In this document: one piece after another, positions 12,005 to 21,925 of the stretch
How the letters are laid out: each line of letters opens with the position of its first letter
How positions within the stretch are numbered: the stretch's first letter is position 1
Origin: Vicugna pacos
Taxonomy: Eukaryota > Chordata > Mammalia > Artiodactyla > Camelidae
Reading direction: 5' to 3'
DNA length: 64,000 nucleotides
Assembly (NCBI RefSeq): GCF_048564905.1
Contig: NC_133002.1
Coordinates: forward strand, 53,873,183-53,937,182
Program-made: the position numbers and the translations under genes
The notes under the pieces: model-generated
Database searches by the model: none
The model's input: only the letters and a program-made list of their open reading frames with translations
Told to the model about the DNA's origin: nothing

Positions 12005-12225
12005 CCTCTCCTAGGTCTTGTTACAGATGAGCAGGGCAGGGTTTCTGCCATCAGAAAGTATCCAATCTACACAAATAGACGTGCAAAAAATATTTGTACC
12101 ATTGGGTAAGTAAATGGATGTGGGAGCCTGAGAGAGCAAATACTCATTCAGTTTAGGGAATCACAGAAAGCTTTCTAGGGGAAGTTGCCCTTCAGTTGGG
12201 CACAGAAGCAGCAGCTGGTCTATTG
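12005..12225 (-). repeat. L2 LINE, reversed 3' fragment
   Basis: A second copy of the same L2 block begins here: GGTTTCTGCCATCAGAAAGT, AATCTACACAAATAGACGTG, GGAATCACAGAAAGCTTTC and GGGGAAGTTGCCCTTCAGTT. Because the start-of-tail block is repeated, it is a separate insertion or a duplicated piece rather than a continuation of the copy on its left. Confidence 0.6.
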
Positions 12226-14258
12226 CACAGTAAAGTACTAGAACTTCTAGTTTCTCTTTTAGTTCCATCAACTGTAGTGTATTATGATCTATGGAACACA
12301 AAGTACTTGCATTTATCATCTTTGGTTTGAGGGGATCTGGCTTTTTGCCTTTGTTATGAATTGTCCAAAGCTGGATGTGTTATGTTCCCTAAACTATTTA
12401 AAAAGTGGTTGGTGTTATGTAAGTGGAGATTTTTGAATCATTTAAGGCAACTTGAAAATTCTGCATATTTGTAAACATCAGCCCATTCCTAGATATCATG
12501 TTTATTTCTCAAGTAGTGGCACTGTTTTTAAAAATAAAGGACTTCAAAACCTTCATCCACATTTTTCAGCCATTACACATGTGTTTTCTCAAGCATGTGC
12601 AAGACAGTGACACAGAGAAATCATGGCGCTTGGAGGAGGGAAAGCAGCAGCTAGGTTTAAAAGTTTGCTAACACATATTATGATTTATTATTTAACAGTC
12701 GGCTTCACTTGGCAGTTGGAGATTTTCTTAAATGCGAGAGTGTGTGGTGTATTAAGGTTTGTTTGTGTATTAAGCACACTTGCTTGGTTGAAATGTGGCT
12801 GGCATATTTGACTGAATCAAAAGTGAAGAGATGACACATTCTGGAGACTGATAATATTTGGGGAGATATTTACAAACATACAAAACATTTTGTTGATTCT
12901 CCAGAATTTTCTGTGCCTATTCCTGTCTGTAATTTTTTAAAATGAGGAATATTTAGAATCATTACTCAGATATCTTTTCTTTTTCTTTTGATTCAGCGTG
13001 GACTCTATTTGTAATATTTCCATTCAGAGCCTAATGCTAAAACCCCATCGGGCCAGCATTAACCTCTCTCTCCTCCCACTCTATTTTGAGTAGCTCATTT
13101 GTCTGTGAACATACTTGTTTTTCACGTGTATCATTTGTTCCCTCTCCTATCCAGTGTAGAGACTTCCAGATTTTTGTCTCTTAAAGAGATGCGTTGCTGA
13201 ATGCACGGTTTGTAATGGAATAAATGTAGGAGGAGTTTGTGGGGTGAGCACAACAACTTCTGGATAAAATATGAAGCATGTGCAAAATTTAAGATGAGTA
13301 GAACTTCTGAAGATAATGAAGGGCTCAAACTGAGAACTGTGGTTGAATTTTCATCACTTTATCATCATTTACATGTAGTACATTTGTATACTTTTGTTAG
13401 TGATTCCTGCAATTATTTGTTTGTGACTGGATGTAAATAAATTTATTGATATATGTTACAGCATAGTATAGCAGATAGTGAAAGGGAGTCATTGGTTTCA
13501 TCTGGGACTCAATCTTTGCTTTGGGGGAATCACAGAGAATAAAGGGTTACATGAGGGTTAGAAGTCAAGCAGCCTCCTTGATTGGAGGTCAAGTGGTGCA
13601 ACTGCAGATGAATGTTTATCAGAGGCTTTTTCTCTGAAACAAACAGGAAACGTTAATGTTAATATTATTCAAGAACTGAAAAGAGAACTTGGAAAGGGCT
13701 GGGGGAGAATATCTCACGCTTTTGGGAGACTGTTTTTTTGTCGGCAGAAGCACTGGTTGCGTGAGTAGGGCTACTTCTGCAGGCTCTTTCCCAGCTCTTA
13801 CTCACTGGGCAGCTTCATGTCCGTTTGATTTCCTGAGACTTCTCTCCTAAGAAGAGAATGTGTTGAGCAGCCAACATGAATATCAGTCTGCTTGGCAGTC
13901 AGAGCCTCATAAATTATTCTGTTGGTTCTTTGACACAAATCAGTCTCATGTGAGTTTGAGTTGCATAAGCTGGATTATTTTTCTTTGCGCTTGATTACCA
14001 CTGGCAAAGCTGATTATTAAATATCACCCCAAGATATATATATGACCAACAAGACAAGAACTCTGGAGTACAGAAGGACACTTGAAATATTTTTCCTGAG
14101 AACCCACCCATCCACCTAACCCCAATTATTTAAGTAATGTGGGCTCATTGTATAAATAAGTGTAGACAATCATTGTAGACACTACAGAACATCACAGACA
14201 GGTTTAGGTATCTTTTCTTCCATCCTTTTTTTCTAAGCATAAGATACATGGGTAAAAT
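12226..14258. other. Unassigned sequence, possible conserved noncoding DNA
   Basis: No repeat family or exon is evident over about 2 kb, which is long for this repeat-rich window. The part at about 13860-14030 holds several homeodomain-like TAAT/ATTA cores and little sign of repeat origin. An old regulatory element is possible but cannot be shown from one sequence. Confidence 0.35.
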
Positions 14259-14261
14259 TAA

Positions 14262-14505
14262 CATAAATACAGCTTACATTTATTGAATGCTAACAATATA
14301 CTACGCACTGTTTAAGTACTTTATGTGCGTTAATTCGTTGTAATCCCTGAAGCAACATCGTAAAGTGGGGTAGCACTATTATCCTATTTTGTAAATGAGA
14401 ATATAGAGGCACTGAGATTTTAAATAACCTGTCCAGTGTCACAGAGTTTTGGAGCTGTGATTTAAATTGCGATAATCTGACTTTATAGCATAATTTCTTA
14501 ACCAT
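14262..14505 (+). repeat. MIR SINE
   Basis: The MIR consensus is clear: ACAGCTTACATTTATTGAAT, GCACTGTTTAAGTACTTTAT, TAATTCGTTGTAATCCCTGA, TTGTAAATGAGAATATAGAG, then GTGTCACAGAGTTTTGGAGC. Confidence 0.95.
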
Positions 14506-14607
14506 CATTATGCTATCATATGGTATTTATAATCTGTTCCCTGCTATTTTGAATTCACATAACAACGCACTTTCTAAATAACAGTAAAGCTTTGAAAGGC
14601 GCTTTTT

Positions 14608-14778
14608 TTTGGTATATATATATATATATATATATATACCAAATATATATATATATATATATACCAAATATATATATATATACCAAATATATATATATAC
14701 CAAATATATATATATATATATACCAAATATATATATATACCAAATATATATATATACCAAATATATATATATATATAT
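14608..14778. repeat. (AT)n/ACCAAA palindromic minisatellite
   Basis: The array opens with a perfect 36-base palindrome (14608-14643) of form TTTGG-(TA)n-CCAAA. It continues as units AAA(TA)nCC of 25, 19, 17, 23, 17 and 17 bases, then a final unit ending about 14778. Alternate AT tracts make the whole block almost self-complementary. The open frames through it, rich in Tyr/Ile, are artefacts of the repeat. Confidence 0.95.
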
Positions 14779-17700
14779 GTTGAAGTATATAGTCTTCTTG
14801 ACCATCAGTGAGTTGCTCATGACTACATAACCCTCAATTTGATTTTGCCTTGAGAAGACTCGAAGTTAAATTATCTAAGTAATGAAATATTTTTTTCTTC
14901 TAGTGATAGCTAAACTAGACTGTTTAAGAATCAAATATGTAACATATGCATATGGTGTAAGACCTAAACGTTCTGTTCTATGTTCTTTTAATATTCTTGA
15001 ATTATAACGTGTACTATATTTCATCTTTGAAATTTGACATGAGAAAGTTCCAAACATTCTCCAACATCATTGCCTGGGTTGAAGATTAGTTCAGATTGTC
15101 CCAAGACAAGGAATGACAAATGAAAGGAATCTAATGAAAGGATATGATACTGTTACTGATTCTCTCTCAAAAAGTGCTATTCAGAGCACAAATTAATGGA
15201 CTGTATGTAATGTGCGAATGTTCTTCATTCTGATCCATTTCTGACTAATGTGATTTCAGTCATTTCTTTGGTTTGGCTCCAGAAATGGCGGTCAAAGGAA
15301 TGTTGGGATGAGGGCGTGGCTTTCTTTCTTAAGTGGTGATCCTGGGACATTTATAATGCCTGTCTGTGATTTTTGTCTCTCTTTTGTCAGAAAGGCCATA
15401 CTTGTTTGAGTACAAAAAATTGTAAATAAGTTAAACAAGAATGCAAAATTTTGACAAAAGGCATGGACCTGAAAACTTGATGCTGTGTAAAAAATGTGAA
15501 CTTTTTGTTTTCTTTTTTAAAAAGTCTGATTAATGAGCACTAAGAAAAAGAAAGCAGAGACTTTTAGAGGCTATCATGGGTTCACTAAGATTAGTTTTTT
15601 TCGAACTTGTCACATTTTCTGTTCTCTTTCCTCCCACCGTCCCTCTCTCCCTCCCTCCCAGTGTCCCTCCTTCCCTCCTTTCTCACTCCTCTTTCTTTCA
15701 AGTAATACTATACTGGTGGATTGAGCAAATGCTTTAACTTAAAGTACTTTTATTTTTGTAATTTTTTTTTTTTTGGTAAGACCCTCATGATAATCAAGAG
15801 AATCATGCCAGAATAAAGTTGCCTAATGAATCACTTCCAGCTTTTGGGAGAGGGGGCGTGGAGGCAACCCGTCTCAATATCCCTCATAGCATTACAAACT
15901 ATTAATTTACACTGTCAGAAAGTTATTAGCTTTATAATAATTTAGTAATAATGCTGGAGGTTTTAGGTAACTATAGCAATGTATGAACAGTACAAAAATA
16001 CGGTCAACAAGAAAATAGCTAATAATGAACCAAGTATCGTAAGTGGAAGTTTACTGTCTCTAGGAAGGGAGGTAACAAAATCTTTGTCCCTCCTATCAGA
16101 AAGATTGCATCTTTAGTTTTGTGTTTATTTCTAGGGTCTGCCTTTTTTGAAGTATATTAACTTCTAGATTGGAGAACATTCAGAGAAAGTGATGATGGCT
16201 GGATAGTATTTCTAATGAAAGGAAAAAAAGAAGTTGACAGTGGTTAGTTGAAAAATTGGAAGGCTCAGATATCTAATGTTAATGATCTCAAATCTTCAGA
16301 ACTATCTATGGAAGAAGAATTAGATTTAGTCTGTGTAATGTTATGGACCACTAAAGCTGGGATAAACAGTTGGAAGTTAGGCAGAATCATATTTTGGCTC
16401 AGTGAAAGGAAGAACTTGTTCAGAAACAAAGCTGCTCCTAAAGAGATTTCCTCACAGTAAAACAGCCACAATGTATGTGCTCAAGAAGGGGCTAGGTGGC
16501 CATGCTTCAGAAGCATTTTTAAAGAGAACCCTCAGAGAAAGTTAAGCTGGAGAGTCTATAGCTTACTGTCGCCAACGTTAAGAGTTCCCAATTCCATGAT
16601 TCTTTTGGATTCAGTTGCATTTATTAAAGTTTATGTTTTTTTCACTTTTTAAGTAAAGTATTATGATGCATACCTTATACATTTGACCAGCCTTTTTAAA
16701 AGTCTGTACGGATTAACTGGAAAATGTCTGTTTGATGATTTTGTAAACACAGATCCAGGAAAGAAAATGTAAGGTTTTTGTTTATATTGAAAAGGTAGAT
16801 GGCAGATTCTTGCAAGAAACAAGTGATTTTTGAAAAAAAAAATTCAGCTTTTATTTTCTAATGTGTAAGTCCCAAATGATTAGTTGTTTTCTTTGAATGA
16901 TTTAAATATAATATTGAGTATAATTTTGCATTTCCATTTTGATTTCAGTTATATTTTTGTTTTTAACCTGAAGTGCTCAATTTGTAAGTTCTTCACTGCT
17001 TATGATACTTACTTATTAACAGGCATCACTAAACTCATTACATCAGTTTTTGTACTAGGTGTTTTTTCAGTGGTGTTTGCTTGTTTGCAAGCATCTCAGT
17101 AAAAAAAATTAAGTATTTCTAGGTAGGTAGGTCTGTAAATTTAAAATATCAAGGTGACTTTTAAACCTTTCATTTGGAAGTTACAGCTTTTGGAACAAAG
17201 TTCCAAGCTATTATCAAGTAAGTTGTGTATATATATGTATACAGTTGGACTGTGAAATTAAGTTGAATTAATTATTAGTCATTTATTAATTATTAGTCAC
17301 TTATAAGCTGCGAACTTTCTAGGCAACTAGTAGAAAAATAAAGTCTTTTGTTTTTTAAAATCAAAGTAGTTTGTTGTTATAGGCAAAATTCTACACACAT
17401 CACAAAAGTACAGGAATTTCTGCTCTAACAAGATAAATGTATTCCTGAAAAATGGAAAAAACTTCTTTTGCAAAATTGTACAATAAAAATAATAAGGCTT
17501 TAGGGGTTTTATTTCCGGCTGAACAGGACACACGAAATCTGTGCAATTTTGTAACCAGAGCACTAGAAACAATAACTATTGGTACTTGAGAAGTTAATTC
17601 GTACACTGGCAGGCAGGAAACTCAGTCAGCTTAGAGCTGCTTCAGAGGAGAGCAGGAAGGCAGGAAAAAATAAGTAGAGTGGAATTGCTGACTTACGAGC

Positions 17701-18038
17701 ACTTGGCTGATGCAAATGGAAGGGGTCTTCGTAAAGGTGAGAACAGGAGGAAGTGCACCTGCCAGGAGTAAAAAGCAGTGCAAAGCCATTGCGTGCACTT
17801 TTTTGGAAGGAAGCCCTGGGTGCAGTGTTCTTATAATTTTCTGAAAATAGAGTTGAAAGTGCTTTAGCTTCTTTGACACACTAGCAGAGGGCTTTTTTTT
17901 TTTCCTTTCTGCTACAGTTTATGATCCCAGTATCACTACGTTTTCTCCTATTGCCTGGAAGAAAATGAATACAAAGCAGCAAAACTTCCATGTGTGTGGA
18001 CCAACTGACGTTATAGAAATTTGCTTTGTCACACGGTG
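14779..18038. other. Unassigned 3.2 kb stretch
   Basis: No gene or repeat family is recognised. It holds a polypyrimidine tract rich in CCCT/CCTT (15618-15699), poly-T at about 15763-15774, a small (TA)n patch near 17228-17240 and the 18-bp tandem repeat listed separately. Frames of 60-82 codons on both strands look like chance in AT-rich DNA. Confidence 0.4.
17269..17304. repeat. 18-bp tandem duplication
   Basis: TAATTATTAGTCATTTAT (17269-17286) is followed at once by TAATTATTAGTCACTTAT (17287-17304): two units, 17 of 18 bases identical. Each unit holds an ATTA/TAAT core. It is a recent local duplication. Confidence 0.9.
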
Positions 18039-18039
18039 T

Positions 18040-18165
18040 TTCTGAAACTTGAGTGCATATAGGAATTGCCTTGAAGAACTTCTTAAAACAGATTTCTAGG
18101 CCCCACTTTTGACAAACGTGCAGGTGAGGCCGGTGTTGCTGGTTTCAGAGACCGCCTTTTTAGTG
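18040..18165 (+). repeat. MER5A-like hAT element (partial)
   Basis: The start GTTTCTGAAACTTGAGTGCA and GGAATTGCCTTGAAGAACTT, then GATTTCTAGGCCCCACTTTT and GTGCAGGTGAGGCCGGTGTT, follow the MER5A consensus with parts missing in the middle. It is a non-autonomous DNA transposon of the hAT-Charlie group; only a decayed piece remains. Confidence 0.65.
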
Positions 18166-18990
18166 GTGAGGCTGTCACAGAGCAGACACATGATAGGCTC
18201 TCTTCCTTCATTTGTGAACTCCAAGATTCATGGAAATCACATTGGATACTGGATCCATTCTTTCAGGAAAGAAGACCAAGTGAAAATATCTCACCAGAGC
18301 ATTTTCAGTGACGTCTCTACTGCCTTTCAAATGATTTAATCTTCCTTCTCGAGTGGCTCAGGACAGAGCATACACTGATTGACCATGATGCAGAATTATA
18401 AAAAATTACCTCAATAGGGTCACCTTAGTTTCTAAATTTAATGAATTACTAGGAATTTGAGGAAAACAACACTTTGAAGCAATAGATGTGTGTATTGGTA
18501 TATGTTCTACCACTTAACTGCCAGATTAAACATGTTTATATACAAAATCGAAAGCTTTCAGGGAAACTGTGGTTTTTAGAAAGTCCAATCCAGTCTATGT
18601 GCGAATATGTTGCTCGCCTGGTCTTATTTTCTTGCACCTTTGAAAGACTGATTTCTCACAGGAAAAAAAATCATCTTTGTTTTGGAGACGAACTTTTGGT
18701 AGAGTATAAACTGATACCATGTTTCCTTACATACGCTTTACCTGACAGAATGTGCTGTGTGCACCAAATCACTTTGTGTCTCTAGTCTTCCTGCCTCTAG
18801 TCTGGAAGTGAAGTGGTCGGGTACCTGATTGCTAAAATCTATTTCAATTGCGGTGTCCATGGGTCTGAAATCTATAAGTTAGCCTGGTAGGAATCCTTCA
18901 GAAACACAGGCCAAATGACTTTTGTTTTCAAACAATTTTCTAGATAGCTGAAGTGAGTGACCTTTCTCATCTTCTTATTTTCTCTCTTCT
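18166..18990. other. Unassigned sequence with a 99-codon frame
   Basis: The frame 18486-18785 (+) is open but its translation has no motif I recognise and no supporting splice or start context. No repeat family is seen. Confidence 0.4.
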
Positions 18991-18994
18991 TTCC

Positions 18995-19175
18995 ATGTAC
19001 TGGGCATCAAAATTCATAATGCTCGCAGCACTGCCTTTAAGAAGGTTAATACCTAGCTAGGAAGACACTAAATATAGCAGATTTAATATGAGAGCACAAC
19101 AATAGAGGGCTGTGTCTCAGACTGAAGAATAGAGACAGGTGCAGGAGTGCAGCAGATAGAAGGGTGGCCTCTGGG
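18995..19175 (-). repeat. L2 LINE, reversed 3' fragment
   Basis: A start like CATGTACTGGGCATCAAAAT, then GCACTGCCTTTAAGAAGGTT and TAGCTAGGAAGACACTAAAT, fits the reversed L2 3' end ('tactgggcatc... ctgccctcaaggagct... agggagacac'). It lies just left of the larger L2 at 19195 and is probably a separate copy. Confidence 0.5.
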
Positions 19176-19194
19176 GCACCATAGACCACCCTTC

Positions 19195-21060
19195 CATCCA
19201 GAGCACATTTGTTTGTTCATTCTTTCATTCAACAATTGTTTACTGAGTGACTGTTTTGTGCCAGACCTTTCAACAAACCAGAATGCTTTGTTGAAAAAGA
19301 AAAGTAGAAATAGGTCCCTACTGTCATGGAATATATAATCTAGTATTTGGAGTGGGTAGTTGGGGATGAACATGAATCCAAGAATCATACAAATGCATGT
19401 GAAAGTGTAACCATGATAAATGCTACAAAAGAGCAGTACAGGTGATCTTGAATATTAAAAATTCGGGGGATTTGATTCAGCCTTGAACTTTAGGGTGTGA
19501 ATGAAAAATATGAAAGCCATATCAGTAAACAAAGAATGCTGTGGCCATCAAGTCATCACTGCTACAACTACCCTGCTGATAGTAAAGGGAGGGAACTCAG
19601 GATGCAGACAAACAGGCAGCGACCCCCAGTGGTCCCCCCACCGAGGGAACTCAGGATGTGGTAGAACAGGACACTGGCCCTGTATAGCTAGGTGCATATC
19701 AAAGGAGTGATTTCAGTAAACCCAAACCTTTTCGCCTTGCCATACATGGAAAAGTGCTAAATTCCTTAACTTGAGGTATCTGATTTTTCTTTAACAGTAA
19801 TCTTTTGATATTCTGACTACCTGGTCTTTGCTGCAAAAACTCACATAGCCTGGCTTCTACCTTGCCACTTCAGAACGATCTTTCAGAGCAGTCTTGAGGT
19901 GTTTTGTGTCCCAGGCTCGAATCCTGAGAAAATCCACCAGATAAAACATAATTCTCAAATTTGGGTTATACATTTTATTTCAGTCAACAAGGAAAAGCTT
20001 TTATGAGAAGGCTGAGCTCTGGGAAGATAGGCATTGATTGGGTAAAGAGATTTGGGGGAGTGGAAGGAGGTATGGTGGAAAGTTTCACAGACTGAAGAAG
20101 CACATCTGAAATGCCTTGGTATGGAAGAGTCAAAGAATTATGCAATCTAAGTGTGGTTTGGATTTTGCAATCGTCTAAATGCCTGATGATGGTGACTTGG
20201 GGTGAGGTGATGGTAACCATATTAATATAGATGGAAGTAAGTGGATTTGAAAGGTATTTAAGACTTACTGTGGAATTTTTATAGGAGGTAAACAAGAGGG
20301 TGATATCGAGGATGCTTTCTGTGTTTCAGCTTTCACTAGATGGATAGTGACATGATTTATTGAAATAGGGACCATGGAAAAAGAACAAGACACAAGCTTG
20401 GGTTTGGGCATGTTGACTTTGAGGTACATTTGAAACATCAAATGCAGATGTCCAGTAAGCTATTGTGTATATGGGCATGGAATGCAGGAAAATTAGAGAA
20501 GTACATTTGAAAGTCATCGACATGGAAGATGTGAGTGAAGCTGTAGGCTTGATAGAGACTGTCTGCAGACAGGAGCGTCTGGGCTGAGCCTGAAAAAGAG
20601 AAAGAAAAAGGGGATGTGATTAGGTTTTAGGAAGAAAACCGAGCGAGTGCTTTGCCATAGACATCAAGAGAAAAGACTTATCAAAGAAGGAAAGAAAGGT
20701 TAACAGTGTCAAAATGCTGGTCAGATACAAGCAAGATAAGGACGAAAAAAACATCCATTGGATTTTGTGATGTGGAGGTCCCCAGGAAACTTACCAGTTG
20801 TTTCCATGAAGTAATAGAAGCTGGAGCCAGACAGGAGTTTGCTTCAGAGGAATGTTAGGGAAGATATGTTGAGTTAGTTGTCTATAAATGAGAGAAGAGA
20901 AAGGGCCATAGTTGAAGAGAAACATGTAGCTACGGTTGTTTTTGGTTTTTGCTGGTTTATTGAGAAAGACTGAGCACAATCTGCTTCTTTGAAATGATCT
21001 GCTTCTTTATCTCTTCAGAGATAAAGATTTCTGCTCTATAGGAGTGAAAAATAAGAGATG
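19195..21060 (-). repeat. Long L2 LINE, reversed, split by an LTR
   Basis: The left end is the L2 terminal region reversed: TTCATTCTTTCATTCAACAA, GTTTACTGAGTGACTGTTTT, GTCCCTACTGTCATGGAATA. After the LTR at 19495-19992 the copy goes on into reversed ORF2. The minus-strand equivalent of 20390-20450 includes the block that encodes the CR1/L2-type 'WM...LKLN..KTE' region (plus-strand GGCATGTTGACTTTGAGGTA). Sequence at about 20700-20780 corresponds to the LDLSAAFD reverse-transcriptase core. About 1.35 kb of L2 is kept, one of the longest L2 copies in the window. No open reading is left. Confidence 0.7.
19495..19992 (+). mobile_element. ERV LTR (fossil) inside L2
   Basis: A unit of about 0.5 kb interrupts the L2. 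It has an AGATAAAAC polyadenylation-like signal at about 19940 and a 3' end near TTTATTTCAGTCAACA, and it resembles endogenous-retrovirus LTRs I associate with cetartiodactyl genomes. It holds a 15-base direct repeat (AGGGAACTCAGGATG) at about 19589 and 19644. It looks like a solo LTR; internal sequence is not seen. Younger than the L2 it sits in. Family name not known to me. Confidence 0.5.
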
Positions 21061-21064
21061 ATAC

Positions 21065-21230
21065 AGTACAGTGTTTTTAAATTTTCATGTGCGTGTTGAG
21101 TCAGCTGAGGATCTTATTCAGAATTTCAGACCTGACTCAGTAGGTCTGAGATGGGACCCAGCATTCTATTCCTATGAGCTCCTGGGTGGTGCTGATGCTG
21201 TTGGTTGTAGACCACACTTTGAGTACCAAG
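21065..21230 (+). repeat. MER5A hAT element
   Basis: A near full-length MER5A: CAGTGTTTTTAAATTTTCAT, GGATCTTATTCAGAATTTCA, CTGACTCAGTAGGTCTGAG, GGTGGTGCTGATGCTGTTGG and the end ACCACACTTTGAGTACCAAG. The two ends are the usual CAGTG/CACTG-type inverted termini, partly decayed. Confidence 0.9.
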
Positions 21231-21777
21231 GTTGAAGTAGAATAGCTAGACAAAGTTGTAGGTCCATTTAAACGGATTACATTTACCCTGTTGTGTGTAT
21301 CCCCCCGCCCCCATCTTGCTTGTTTGCCTGGGAGTAGGCAAGAAGAAAACAGTGAGTAGGATTTTAAGTTTGATGTAGATGGAACTGAAGAAAGGGATGG
21401 ATGGATTTGGAAAAAAGCAGAAGGTCCAGTGTACCCAAGGTCTCAATGAAATTGAAAAGCTGTCTGTAGAAGTGGCTGAAAAAGCATGCTGGAAGACCAG
21501 GAGCTTATGAGTGGGGATTTTTGAAAGCGAAAGAATTACAGATGATGGCGAGATTGAAAATATGGCTGTGAAAGAGCATGACTGACATGGCACAGGGTGG
21601 TAATGGTCTCACTGTGATCTCACACCCGAGGAGGAGGAAGAGGGCTGAGGAGAATGGTCAGCTTCAGTACACTCATGGCCAAATGCTGGGAGGTAGAAAT
21701 TACAATGAAGAGAGATATTTAATCTCTAAGCTCATATGGAGACTGACCTCTGATCTATTTGGAATTCCTTCCAGGAT
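21231..21777. other. Unassigned, perhaps decayed L2
   Basis: This lies between a MER5A and an L2 tail. The purine-rich plus strand (GGAACTGAAGAAAGGGATGG, GAAATTGAAAAGCTGTCTG) looks like reversed L2 ORF2, but the match is too weak to call. The 115-codon minus frame at 21246-21593 is pyrimidine-driven and has no domain. Confidence 0.35.
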
Positions 21778-21925
21778 TAATTCATTTATGTGGCAAATAG
21801 TCATGTAGTATTTACCAGGAGTGAGGCACTGTCACTGTATGATGCTGTAGATATCATAGTGAACAAAACAGTGCTTGTGTTCTGCTGGGTTCATGCCTCT
21901 GGAGTCCTGGTTTCCATGTGGATGA
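21778..21925 (-). repeat. L2 LINE, reversed 3' end
   Basis: TTAATTCATTTATGTGGCAA, GTATTTACCAGGAGTGAGGC, GATATCATAGTGAACAAAAC and TTCATGCCTCTGGAG reproduce the reversed last 150 bases of L2. Confidence 0.75.

Noticed and set aside
14527-14830. Four overlapping Tyr/Ile-rich open frames on both strands
   Set aside because: They are translations of the (AT)n/ACCAAA array; open in many frames only because the repeat lacks stops.
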